Shown: positions 53,591 through 63,489 of the stretch, piece by piece
How the letters are laid out: every line of letters starts with the position of its first letter
Numbering within the stretch: position 1 is the stretch's first letter
From: Paralithodes platypus
Taxonomy: Eukaryota; Arthropoda; Malacostraca; Decapoda; Lithodidae
NCBI GenBank assembly: GCA_032716605.1
Contig: CM064560.1
Location: 13,012,292-13,076,291 of the forward strand
Direction of reading: 5' to 3'
Length of the DNA stretch: 64,000 nucleotides
Notes under the pieces: generated by a model
What the model was told of the DNA's origin: nothing
What the model saw: the letters and a program-made list of their open reading frames with translations, nothing else
Databases searched by the model: none
Program-made: the position numbers and the translations under genes

Positions 53591-54618
53591 AGGAAATCTG
53601 AGAAGTTGTTTTTGTTAGCCTAGGCGACAAACGAAAATACATTGCTCGATAATGGAAAAAGCCAGCAAAATCCTCAATAATAAGGATACAAAATATCATA
53701 GTTTTTCTGACCAAATATTCCTTTATTGCAAATGTAAGTTGATATTTGAGGGAGGAGGTTGTAGGAACCAGTCATTCAGGGAAGTACTGGGGAGAGCTCT
53801 AGGTGTAGTAAGAGGAGTGCTAGACATCCTGTTTCACCACCTGGCCTCCTTTGCTGCTTCTTTTCTTTGTGCTTCAGTTACACAAAGAACAATTCTAGCT
53901 TAATCTTAAGATACACACACTATTGCTTGCATTGGGATGTGACGACCCCACCACTCCCCACTTCGGTGGTGCAATCATCTTCTGTAGCAGTAAACCACTA
54001 GTTCCCATCTTAAGAACTCTCCTGTGCTCGGTATGTTTCCGGCCAGGGCCCCCACGGGGCTAAAGAAAATAGCAAAACAGTGGCGGAACTGCCATCCGGG
54101 TGCTGGGTCTGCTCCTTCAATGCTAGTGGTCTTAATCCTCTTGGTGAAAATGGTACTGTGGATTGGGGCGGTGGGGGCATGTCTGTGAATCAGGAGGCAG
54201 TTTCTGCAAAGGCCAACCCTTTTGGGGTGCTTTCCCGGGTAGCAAAGCATCAGATTTATGTACTGCATGTGTGCACGTAAGTTGATATTTGTGAACACAG
54301 TATCATATACATTGAAATGATAAGGACATAAAACATAATGTAATAAGAACTTTTATTAAAAGTTATTCAATATTAGAAGGTCGTGGGATCTGATGTGTAT
54401 GTGTGTGTGCGCGCCAAGAAATCATCTACGTGCTTGTGTTTGTGTTTATGAACGTATGCTTATTGTGTGCATTTGCAAAGTATGCCGTATTGTTTTTGTT
54501 GTATAGTTTTCATAGTATAAGATTTTAAATGTGTACGAGTTATATAATTGTGTTGTGTGTGTGCTATTGTCTGTGTTTATAATGAAAGTCTATAAACATT
54601 TGTTAATGCATATATCCA
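53591..54618. other. Unassigned sequence; includes short shared repeat copy 2
   Basis: 53828-53858 repeats the CCTGTTTCACCACCTGGCCT word of 2098. 54380-54580 is GT-rich with many TGTGTG runs. No gene is supported. Confidence 0.45.
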
Positions 54619-55266
54619 TTAACCTGACAAGCGCGATATAGACCTAGGTGCTAGGGTAGTTATTTGTGCATTTCTAGCCCTGGATTCTGACAGAATTCGT
54701 TATATTTACAATATAAACCATTATTTGTTTTCGGTATGCTTTTATTTTACATATATGATGTATATATGAACCTTCAAGAGTGCTAAAATAAGTGGGAAAA
54801 GCATTTGGGTGGTGAAAAACGAAGATATTGGCCACCCGGTCATAATCTCAGGCGAGAGAGAGAGACAGGCAGCCCTCCCCTCTCGCTGTCTGGGAGTCAA
54901 CTGAGACGAGCGGGGCGGTGTGTGCCGGTGTCTGGGTGTTGCATAACGATCTTTTATGCAACCCCCTTGTGCTACATTATCGCGGGAGAGAAAAATAACC
55001 GATAAATGATGATAATAAGAGGAAAAATAGGTGATAATTGAGGAGGGGAGGGAGGGGGGAATAAGGTGGGGAAGGAGGGGAGGGGGGTGGGTGAGATTTA
55101 CATGGATGAGTACTGGAGGGGAATTATCTCACCTAGAGACAAATTCCTTTGTTTTGATAGGCCCTTTTTTTTTATGGAAGGCTTTTTTTATGGTCCTGCT
55201 TCCGTGAGGCCTATCGCGTTCCCTATAGGAAGCCTTCCGTGAGGCCTATCGCGCTTGCCGGGTTAA
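54619..55266. mobile_element. TTAA-flanked non-coding element, second family
   Basis: TTAA is at 54619-54622 and 55263-55266, with inverted ends CCTGACAAGCGCGATA and, from the right on the other strand, CCCGGCAAGCGCGATA. The right end is duplicated internally (CTTCCGTGAGGCCTATCGCG occurs twice). The interior has a GAGAGAGAGAGA-to-GC-rich part, a GTTGCATAA...TTATGCAAC hairpin near 54935 and a G-rich run. The length is 640 bp between the target copies. Confidence 0.75.
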
Positions 55267-55306
55267 TCATTAAATCAAGCAATGCCGCTTGAGATAAGTC
55301 TCACAC

Positions 55307-55450
55307 AACCCACCCAAGTGTAGTGATTAGCACGTTTGCCTGTTGGTCAGAGTGTCCAGGGATCGAATCCCGGGTGGGTTACCTGACCTATATCCATTAC
55401 TACTGTATATATGTGTTATGTATGTGCTTGCTACACACAATAAAGCTTGC
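55307..55450 (+). mobile_element. tRNA-derived SINE at the end of the lectin gene
   Basis: 55307-55380 is tRNA-like: AACCCAC and GTGGGTT form a perfect 7-bp acceptor stem, box A is TAGTGATTAGCACG and box B is GGATCGAATCCC. The anticodon stem does not form well, so it is not a working tRNA. A body of about 70 bp ends near CACACAATAAAGC. It is antisense to the lectin transcript and just past its stop codon, so it probably lies in the 3' UTR. Confidence 0.7.
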
Positions 55451-55469
55451 ATTGCCAGTTGTGTGTTTG

Positions 55470-55726
55470 TTAATAGGTACGGCACAAACAACGACTGTGG
55501 TGTTCGAAGGTGCCCATGGAGCAGTGGATGTACAGTCGGCCATAAGAGTTGGTCCCAGAGGACATAGTGACATCATCAAGGAACCCGGTGCTACCCATAG
55601 TGTGAGGGTGGCCCTGCTCCCACATGTTGGATTGGAGAGACAGAGGGTTGCTGTTGACCCACTGCCAGACATCGTTCTCCTTCACAGCACCGATCCACAT
55701 GTAGGGGTGTGCGGGGAGAGTGGGCC
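55470..55726 (-). CDS. Lectin exon 3
   Basis: The acceptor ATTTATTTCCCCAG lies directly upstream on the minus strand and TAA closes the frame at 55472-55470. It encodes residues 83-167: the WIGA strand, the long loop region and the last cysteines. The 401-bp intron 2 (55727-56127) has no recognised repeat. Confidence 0.9.
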
Positions 55727-58700
55727 CTGGGGAAATAAATGAAGGGTTGTTAGACCATAAGATTTCTGGTGAAAAATAGTATTTTAGGTTGGTAGTTGTA
55801 ACGCTATTAAAACTAAACTTCAAGTTCTCTTCTGCACATTCTCCTTCTTTGTCAAGATCCACATGTGGAGAGACATCGGCCGTTTGGTTAGAATGGTGTT
55901 ATGATAGTCCTAAGTTGCAAGAGTAATCATCAATCGGTATCTAAAGCATCGGTAATACACTCCCTTTGCACCCTCACGTATGGGGGGTGGCCCTTTGCCA
56001 CCTATTAAATTGGTGGGAAATGGGTTGGCCGGTGATCACTGCCAAACACATTGAAACAAAACATTATTATATTTTGCCTGCATCATAGGCGATGCATTCT
56101 GATTCACATGTTAGGATACTATCTCACCAATATCAATCCAGGTGGTTGAGAAAGCTTCCAGGTGCTCGGCGTCGTCGAAGATGGCGATGTCGACCGTATC
56201 GTCACTGGTCGACAAGTCCCCACAGAATGTGCGACACTCGTTCCAGGTCATATTGATGCCGGGCATGTCGATCACGGAGAAGCAGGCACCTCCGGATTCA
56301 AAGAATTCCCCAGGGCATTGGGCGGCTGTATTAGGAAATAAAATAACAGGGATTAATTCACATATACTTCTGTTTGTCTATATAGCTATTGTATATTTCT
56401 TTCTCTCTTCCAATCTATCTATCCTTCTGTCTATCTATGTGTGAGTCGATCATTATAAAATAGACCGCCCCCCCCCCCATCACCCGGTTATTTGAAATCG
56501 GTTAGACAATGAACAGCTATGTTTGAAAGAAACAGAATGGGTTTGTTATATCAGTAGCTAGTAGATACGAATATATTATATCCTTCTACCTGTCTATCTT
56601 ATTTTTTTGGTATTTGCTTGTCTGTCTATCCCCGTCACATGTTTAACACTCGTCCCAGGTTATGGGCCTCCCAGATTCAAAGAACTCCCTGAGATATTGG
56701 GTGGTTGGGTGTGGAAGAAAGTGAAGGGGCATCCAGTTACTAATAAGTAATAACTCTAACTAATTGCCTGTATAATTATCAACCTTTTTTGTGTTTGCGC
56801 CTATATCAGCCTGTCTGTAATTCCTACCTGCCTATCTCTTATGTTTAGTATCAGTCATTGACTCATTGTATAGATCACGAAATGATGGGGGCATTAAGCA
56901 GTGGTGGTCGGTATATACAAGAAGGATTTTTCATATCGAACTATTCTAGCAGTTTATATGTTTGTCTGTGTATCTAACTATCAACATATCTTATAGTTTG
57001 TCTGTTTTTTGTGTCTATTATGAAAAAAATATAAGGAGAAGTACACAAATGTGAGTGTGGTTTATTTCATTAGTACCCACCGGCTTTAGTACCGCCAACA
57101 GCTCCGCATCGCCACTGAGAAAACTCGATCCTAATTTGAGTATTTCATATCCCTATTCCCTTTATTAATTGCATGAACAGTAGTTAAGTGCTTGTTTAAC
57201 CTCCACATAGTTCTGTAGTTGCTGTGGATGTTATTTTATTGCTTTTCTGACTGATAAACATTGTTGTTTACATTTGTTAGCCTAGCTTGTAGCAGACGAC
57301 GCACGCGCACCTCTAATCGACCTAGCTGTGTATTTTCTTATTAACTCTAGTAGTTATCGTATTCAGTATCCTACTGTAGCTATATATATATCTGTAATTT
57401 TAGTTGTTGCTTGCATGATCTTGTAGTAACCTTTGACTGATAACTTTGTTTATCTAAATATAATCCTGCTTGACTAGCCTACAGTGACACCAGCGCCATC
57501 TGTTGATACAGTATATTAACCCCTTGTGTGCAGTTACACTTTATTCTTATATAATCTCTATTTGGTGAATTGTATATTTAGTTACATATTCTATTATATA
57601 TATATATTTGTTTTGCTTTTTTAGGTAGGTTATCACCCCCTGGTAGCCTACTTCTGCATATTTCATACTTTTTGTTTTTGGTTATGTTTGTTTTCGGTTA
57701 GTCTAGGCTATCATCCCTGGTGGCCTATTTCTGCGTACTTCAATTTTTAAATTCTCAGTTAGGCTATCACCGCTGGTGGCCTATTTCTGCGTACCGGTAT
57801 TTCATAATTTTTTTTTCTCGGTTAGGATAGGCTATAACCCCTGGTGGCCTATTTCTGTTTAAATAAAAATAAAATTGTTTTCGGTCCGGCTATCACTGCG
57901 TATTAAAATTTAATTTTGTTTTGTTTTAATTTTCGGTTAGGCTATCACCGCTGATAACCTATTTGTGCGTATTTCAACATTTTTGTTTTCGGTTAGGCCT
58001 ATTTAAGTAAGTGAAGTGACCTGAAGGGAGTGAAGTGTTTTTAAAGTGAGATAAGTGTTTTTAAAGTGAGTTTAGTGTTTTTAAAGTGAGTTAAGTGTTT
58101 TTAAGTGAGTGAAGTGATCTGAAGAAAGTGATCATCACCATGCCTCGTGCCTGTACGAACTGCGCCGGTAGGTTTGGTGCTTCCATGTTTGCTCCTGCCG
58201 ATCCATAAGTCTGCCGACTCTGCCAGCAACGAGAGGATTTGACAGCAAAATTGGATGAAGCCCACAACAAGATCAACGCCCTCACCAGGAAGCTGGAATC
58301 ACTCCAAGAGTTTGTAACACTCAACATTGGAGTATCACTAACTCCAATTGTTTCAACTCCAGCATCCACCACCGCCCCAACGTCATCTGCCAACAATCCA
58401 ACACCTGCAGCAGATGCTTCTGACGAACCTGAGCCGACATCAAACCAGGACAGCCGGCCTGTTCACCTTAGTCTCTCCCCCACTCCTCGTGCAAGAAGCC
58501 TGCTAGCACGAACAGTACCAACCCCTCGCCCACGTTCTACCCCCTCCTCTCCCCGACCTGTACGCAGAAACCCGCCACCACAGGTTTCTGGATTTACACC
58601 AGTGAGGAACGGTGCACGGCCAACGCAGAAAAGGTCTCATCTACCAGTCACTATGTCAAACAGATTTGAGATATTGGTAGAGATGGAAGATGAACCAGAA

Positions 58701-61700
58701 GAGACCAGGCTCGTTGGGGATTCCATCCTACGAGGACAGGTCGAAGAGTTCTGCGACAGAGTCCCAAATCGACGAAAAAGATTTTGCATCCCAGGAGCTG
58801 GACTGGACGACATTGTGGAAGCCTTCGAAGATACCACAAAAGATGCAAATGAAAATACCCTTTTTGTCATCCATGCTGGTTCAAATGATGTCATGCGCAC
58901 CAGATCCGAAGAGTTGATGGAGAAATATCGCAAGATGATCCAGCACTACAAAAACAAGTCAAGGAATATCATCATCTCAGGCATTCTCCCCAAGATCGAC
59001 GCACCTGACAAATTCTACGACAAGGCCTTCAGCACAAATAGCCGACTAAAATATTTGTGTCTGAGGGAAGAAGTTGAATTCATCAACCTCTGGGACAACT
59101 TCTACAACCAGCCTACTCTGTTCCGCAAGGATGGCACTCATCTAAACCCTGTGGGGTCAGCATGCATGGGTCGTCTCCTACACGAAGCAGTCCGCAGCCA
59201 TGGATAAAAAAACGCCATCCGAGAAGAAGCAGCAGTGACATAAATCATCCAACGCCAATAAAAAAACAGAGGCAACCGAGGACCACCAGCAATAAGGACC
59301 GAAGACAGCGAGGACCGAGGACAGCCATGAACATAAATGTAGATCCGACAAGAACCAAAAATATTATTAAAGAGCATTCCGTGAGTTCTAAAATAACAAA
59401 TTTAAAGGTTTTCTATGCAAACGCTCGTAGCATACGCAATACATTTTCAGATTTAGAGGAGCTAGTATTTACAGAAAATTATGATGTGATTGGCATAACA
59501 GAATCTTGGCTCAATACAGAAGATAGAGACTTTTTAGCAGAGTATTCACTTCCCGGTTATGTAATGTTTGAGAAAAGCCGAATAAATTGAAATGGAGGTG
59601 GCGTTTTACTTTATATCAAAGAAAGTCTTAACCCTACCCTCTTGTCAAAACCTCATATTGTGAACGTCGACACATCTTTTGTGCTAATAAAGAATAATAA
59701 AGGTACAAAAATAATACTTGCGTTAATATACAGACCTCCAGCTCAATCAGTGCAAACTGACCGAGAAATTTACGAACAAATTGCAGATGTAACTAACTCA
59801 CAAGATACCGTAATTTTTGGCGACTTTAATTTACCTGTGACCAAGTGGGGCGATACTCTTACTTCACACTCCGGACATGACTTGTATACGAACTTGCAAG
59901 AGAGTTCGCTTTATCAATTTGTTCGAACGCCGACCCGTGGTAATAACGTTCTTGACATTGTACTTGCAACAAAAGAAGAATTAATAGAGAATTTGAATGT
60001 TGGTGATGAATTCAGTAACAGCGACCATCGTACGATAACTTTCACTTAAAAGTTTACTAGTAACGAACTAAATAGTAGCATCGAAAAAGTCCCTAATTTC
60101 AAGAAAGCAAACTTCCATAAACTTAGAGCTATGTTTAAAGAAACTGACTGGAGCTTTTTAATTAACAATAACGACATAAATACATCTTGGAAGTTATTCG
60201 AAACCACTTACCTAAAAGCAGTGCAAGACTGCATGTCATCGAAAAACGGCGTCCAGGCCATAATAATAAGCCCAAATGGTGGAATAAAGATATTTCAAAC
60301 TGCCTGCTTGCTAAAAAATGTGCTAATGATAGATTAAAATCCTCACAAAATGACGAAGAACGGGTGAAATTTGTAGAGCTACGACGCAAAGCCAAAAAGT
60401 TAATTAAGCAAAGTAAAAAGACCTTAGAGTTACATATTGCGAATCAAAGTAAAACAAACCCGAAAGAATTCTATAGTTATATCAGAAAGAAAAAAGTAGT
60501 TACTTCAACTGTTGGACCGTTAGTCGATGAAAATGGAGAATACACCAAAGACGAAGTACAAATGAGTAATGCCCTCAATACCTTCTTTGCATCAGTTTTT
60601 ACAACAGAAGACCTCAGTAATATCCCTACACCATCGCCGATTCAGATTGATAATTCAGATGTTCTAAGCAATATCACCGTTACAGAGAGAGAAGTAATAA
60701 ATTGTTTAGATAAACTCAAGGTAAATAAAAGGCCTGGACCTGATACAATCTCGCCTAGAGTTCTAAAGGAAGCTAAGGATGAGCTCTCCAAACCACTGAC
60801 ATTACTATTCAATAAATCCTTGCAGTCTGGAACTATGCCTGATCAGTGGAAGTTAACCAACGTAACACCGATATTAAAAAAAGGCAGCAAATCCCTACCA
60901 AGTAACTATCGTCCAATTAGCTTAACCTCAATTGTATGTAAAATGCTAGAAACGGTCATACGAGACAGACTCGTAAATCACTTAGAGGAAAATAACATAC
61001 TTAAAGATACTCAACACGGCTTTCGTAAAAAAAAATCCTGTTTAACAAACCTCTTAGACTTCTTCCACGATATCCTCAATCTCTACGATGAGAGTAAAGC
61101 TGTAGATATTATATACCTTGATTTTCAAAAGGCCTTTGACAAAGTTCCCCCACAAACGTTTACTGCTAAAACTAAAAGCGCATGGAATACAAGACGGTGT
61201 GTTGAAATGGATAGAAAATTGGCTCAGCGACAGAAAGCAAAGAGTAGTCATAAACGGTAAGGCATCTAAATGGACCAATGTAAGTAGCGGGGTACCCCAG
61301 GGATCGGTACTAGGTCCAATTCTCTTTCTAATTTACATCAACGACATAGATGAGGGTCTCACCTGTACAATCTCAAAATTTGCTGACGATACAAAAATTG
61401 CAAATAGCGTACTCTCAAAAGAACAAGTTGACGATATGCATCACAATCTAGATAAATTGTCATGTTGGGCCCAAATTTGGCAAATGAGTTTCAATGCGGA
61501 TAAATGTAAAGTACTACATATCGGATACCTAAATGAGAAAGCAAACTATTCGATGAATGGCACTCAGCTTAAGAATGTAAACAGAGAAACCGATCTGGGA
61601 GTAACAATATCGAGTAACCTAAAACCGAGTCAACAATGTTCAGAAGTTGTTAAGAAGGCAAACAAAATAATTGGCTTTATAGGCAGGTCATTTGAGCATA

Positions 61701-63161
61701 AATCCAAAGAAGTTATCCTAACCCTTTACAATTCCTTAGTCCGCCCTCTTCTGGAATACTGTGTTCAATCCTGGTGCCCTTATTACCAAAAATATATAAA
61801 CAAGCTAGAACGAGTTCAACATAGAGTTACCAAAATGATACCTAGCCTAAAGAACAAACCATACGAAGAGCGTCTTAGAGAATTAAATCTATTTCCTATA
61901 GGCCTAACCCAGTGCAGATTAAGAGGTGACTTAATTCAAGTGTTCAAAATCATCAATGGCATCGACAATATGGACTGTAGTAAGTACTTCACTATCGACC
62001 AATCTAATTACACGCCGGGAAACGGTTGCAAAATTATTGGTAAATCTTTTAACTCACACGAATCTAAGAATTTCTTCTTCAATCGAGTTGTCAACTTGTG
62101 GAATGGGCTTCCCCGAAACGTTATAGACTGCATCACCGTTGACTCATTTAAACTCCGCCTAGACAAATATCTCGCATCAAACCCGCGACTGACTGCGTTT
62201 GTAAATGAATAACTTTATTTTATCCCCCCCTCAGTTACTAACCCATCTGTCCCCTACTACATCCTAATCCTGCCACGGACATTAGTTCCAGGGCAGTAAT
62301 TCCCTTTCCAATGTTCCCTTACCCACTCTAAACCACTGTTTGGACACTTGATCCTCAGTGTTTTGGAGGACAAGCAACCTAGAAGGGTCACTAGATCTGC
62401 TGTTGCTTGATTTCGTTTGTACTCCTTTATATAAATCCCTTCTCACGGGTTTAAACCTGTTTTCTCCAACCATACGGGAGTATTTATTTTGGATATTTTG
62501 ATACAAGTTCCTTAGGGGAGGTGTGGTGGAGTGGTCTTGCCACTGGCCTGGTAATCCAAAGGTCCCGGGTTCAAATCCCGATGTATCAATGGGAAGATAT
62601 TATTGGGATGGAATTTGTGCTGTACCTAGTATCAGTGCATTACCACAAGCCCACCGAAACGTCAAAAAAATACCCTCATTGTTCCCTGATTAAATAGCAC
62701 TGAATGAATATTCCCATATTCAAAATATGCTATAGGGGTGAAATGCCTGGTGAGTTATCTGCTCAACAGGTGGCGTTGTGTGTGTGTAAGTGTGAGAGTC
62801 CGAGTGTAGGGGGTGAGACAGTGAAGCACGGGAACGAGGTGGCTTCAGAGATGGGGTCGTTTCGGACCATGAGTGAGCACCGTGCCTCATGTGAAGGCAA
62901 GATGGCAGGTGCTCGTTGTACTCTACGTGCTTCACATGTCTCACTCCCTAGACTGCAACAAGACCTCACGGGCTTAACTGTTCATTGTAAAGCGGTGAAT
63001 GTTAAGGCTCTCAGCCTATGCCGGAGAGGAAGTAAGTTGGAATATAGAAAAAAAAAATAAATAAATAAAAAAAAAATAAGTCCAGGCCTCTAACCACTCC
63101 CTTACGACTAACCTGCTATGGCCACGAAGACAGAGAGGAGAACACAGCCCAGGACCTTCAT
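55470..63161 (-). CDS. Secreted C-type lectin domain protein (three exons)
   Basis: Exons 63161-63113, 56325-56128 and 55726-55470 join with matching phases (1/1 and 1/1) to 504 bases, 167 residues. MKVLGCVLLSVFVAIA is a signal peptide, so the product is secreted. The C-type lectin fold is shown by C20-x10-C31, W44NEC47, the core WIGA at 93-96, VWQW at 102-105 and the end C162LC164. N41-M-T is a glycosylation sequon. Invertebrate proteins of this kind bind sugars or microbes in immunity. In the sugar-binding loop the usual EPN or QPD is replaced by QGHP, and no WND follows, so canonical calcium-dependent sugar binding is doubtful. Intron 1 (6.8 kb) holds a CR1 LINE and a SINE. Confidence 0.9.
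56128..56325 (-). CDS. Lectin exon 2
   Basis: The acceptor TTCCTAATACAG and donor GTGAGAT flank 198 bases. It encodes residues 17-83: the N-terminal cysteine pair, TWNEC helix and the segment IAIFDDAEHLEAFSTTW, typical of the first half of the C-type lectin fold. Confidence 0.9.
56330..57615. other. Intron 1 of the lectin gene, proximal part
   Basis: Contains a C run at 56467-56480 and a short stretch at 56645-56700 (ACTCGTCCCAGGTTATGGGC, CAGATTCAAAGAACTCCCTG) that repeats exon 2 text, so it looks like a decayed partial duplicate of that exon. The rest is AT-rich, and its distal end probably belongs to the LINE 5' region. Confidence 0.5.
57616..58130 (+). repeat. Two tandem arrays at the 5' end of the CR1 LINE
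   Basis: About seven imperfect units of about 60 bp contain CGGTTAGGCTATCACCGCTG and GGCCTATTTCTGCGTA (57616-58005). They are followed by 20-bp units GTGTTTTTAAAGTGAGNTAA (58015-58125). The arrays lie just upstream of ORF1 and in the same orientation, so they are probably its 5' UTR and promoter, though the true 5' end is not marked. Confidence 0.65.
58140..59207 (+). pseudogene. CR1 LINE ORF1 with zinc motif and SGNH esterase domain
   Basis: From ATG 58140 a cysteine motif (CTNC...CRLC) leads into a coiled coil (LDEAHNKINALTRKLESL), a proline- and serine-rich linker, and an SGNH/GDSL-type esterase: VGDSIL near 58713, HAGSNDV near 58870 and KDGTHLNPVG near 59127, holding the Ser, Asn and Asp-His catalytic residues. 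A TAA at 58206-58208 inside the zinc motif breaks the frame; downstream it is open to 59207. CR1 ORF1 proteins bind element RNA and commonly carry this esterase. Confidence 0.9.
59320..62212 (+). pseudogene. CR1 LINE ORF2: AP endonuclease and reverse transcriptase
   Basis: Endonuclease: LKVFYANARSIRNTFSDL (59402), IGITESWL (59488), VIFGDFNLPVTKWG (59812) and SNSDHRTITF (60020). RT: NKRPGPDTISPRVLKE (60724), PSNYRPISLTSIVCKML (60897), IIYLDFQKAFDKVP (61108), SSGVPQGSVLGPILFLIYIN (61285) and SKFADDTKIA (61373), with both catalytic aspartates. The C-terminus ends LRLDKYLASNPRL. Lesions are a TGA at 59588, a TAA at 60047 and frameshifts near 60240 and 61150. KFADDTK and the C-terminal tail are CR1-like. 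The 3' UTR is about 300 bp, to 62513. Confidence 0.92.
62514..63078 (+). mobile_element. Long tRNA-derived SINE, copy 3
   Basis: Box A TGGTGGAGTGG and box B GGTTCAAATCCC are followed by the full body and an A-rich tail with AATAAATAAATA. It lies exactly at the end of the CR1 3' UTR, 35 bp from lectin exon 1, in antisense to that gene. It is close to copy 2, more so than to copy 1. Confidence 0.9.
63113..63161 (-). CDS. Lectin exon 1 (signal peptide)
   Basis: ATG at 63161-63159 is followed by 16 codons for the signal peptide and one base, then the donor GTTAGTCG. ACCAACAACATG around the start is a reasonable initiation context. The SINE tail begins just 35 bp into the intron. Confidence 0.88.
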
Positions 63162-63212
63162 GTTGTTGGTGGTGGTGTTGATGAGGATGTGATGTGGAAC
63201 CACCAATTCGGG

Positions 63213-63224
63213 CAATATATAGTG
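63213..63224 (-). promoter_or_regulatory. TATA box of the lectin gene
   Basis: ACTATATATTGC on the minus strand lies about 55-60 bp upstream of the ATG, which leaves a short 5' UTR of roughly 25 bases. Spacing is right for a TATA promoter. Other factor sites are not obvious because the sequence further upstream is repetitive. Confidence 0.6.
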
Positions 63225-63239
63225 AAATTATTATCTCTG

Positions 63240-63480
63240 GAGTGGAGTGGGGGGGGGGGGTTAGTAGTAGGGGTGAAGGTGGTTGTGAGGGTGTGGTGGT
63301 GGTAGTGGCATGGGTGTGGGGGTATGTGAGGGTGGTAGTAGTAGGGGTGAAGGTGGTTGTGATGGTGTGGTGGTGGTGGTGTCATGGGTGTGGGGGAATG
63401 TGAGGGTGGTAGTAGTGGTGGTGAAGGTGGTTGTGAGGGTGTGGGGCTATGTGAGGGTGGTGGTGAGTAGTGTGAGGTAA
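63240..63480. repeat. GGT-rich tandem repeat upstream of the lectin promoter
   Basis: Decayed units of about 90 bp made of GTGAAGGTGGTTGTGA, GGTGTGGTGGTGGT and GGGTGTGGGGGNATGTGAGG repeat three times. On the lectin strand it is CCACCA-rich. It begins directly upstream of the TATA box. Confidence 0.8.
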
Positions 63481-63489
63481 TGGTTTTAG

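Noticed and set aside
55307..55380. Functional tRNA gene
   Set aside because: The acceptor stem and both promoter boxes are present, but the anticodon stem does not pair and a SINE-like body follows.
63158..63403. Open frames of the GGT-rich repeat upstream of the lectin
   Set aside because: Products are runs of Val, Gly, His and Pro that reflect the repeat, not a gene.
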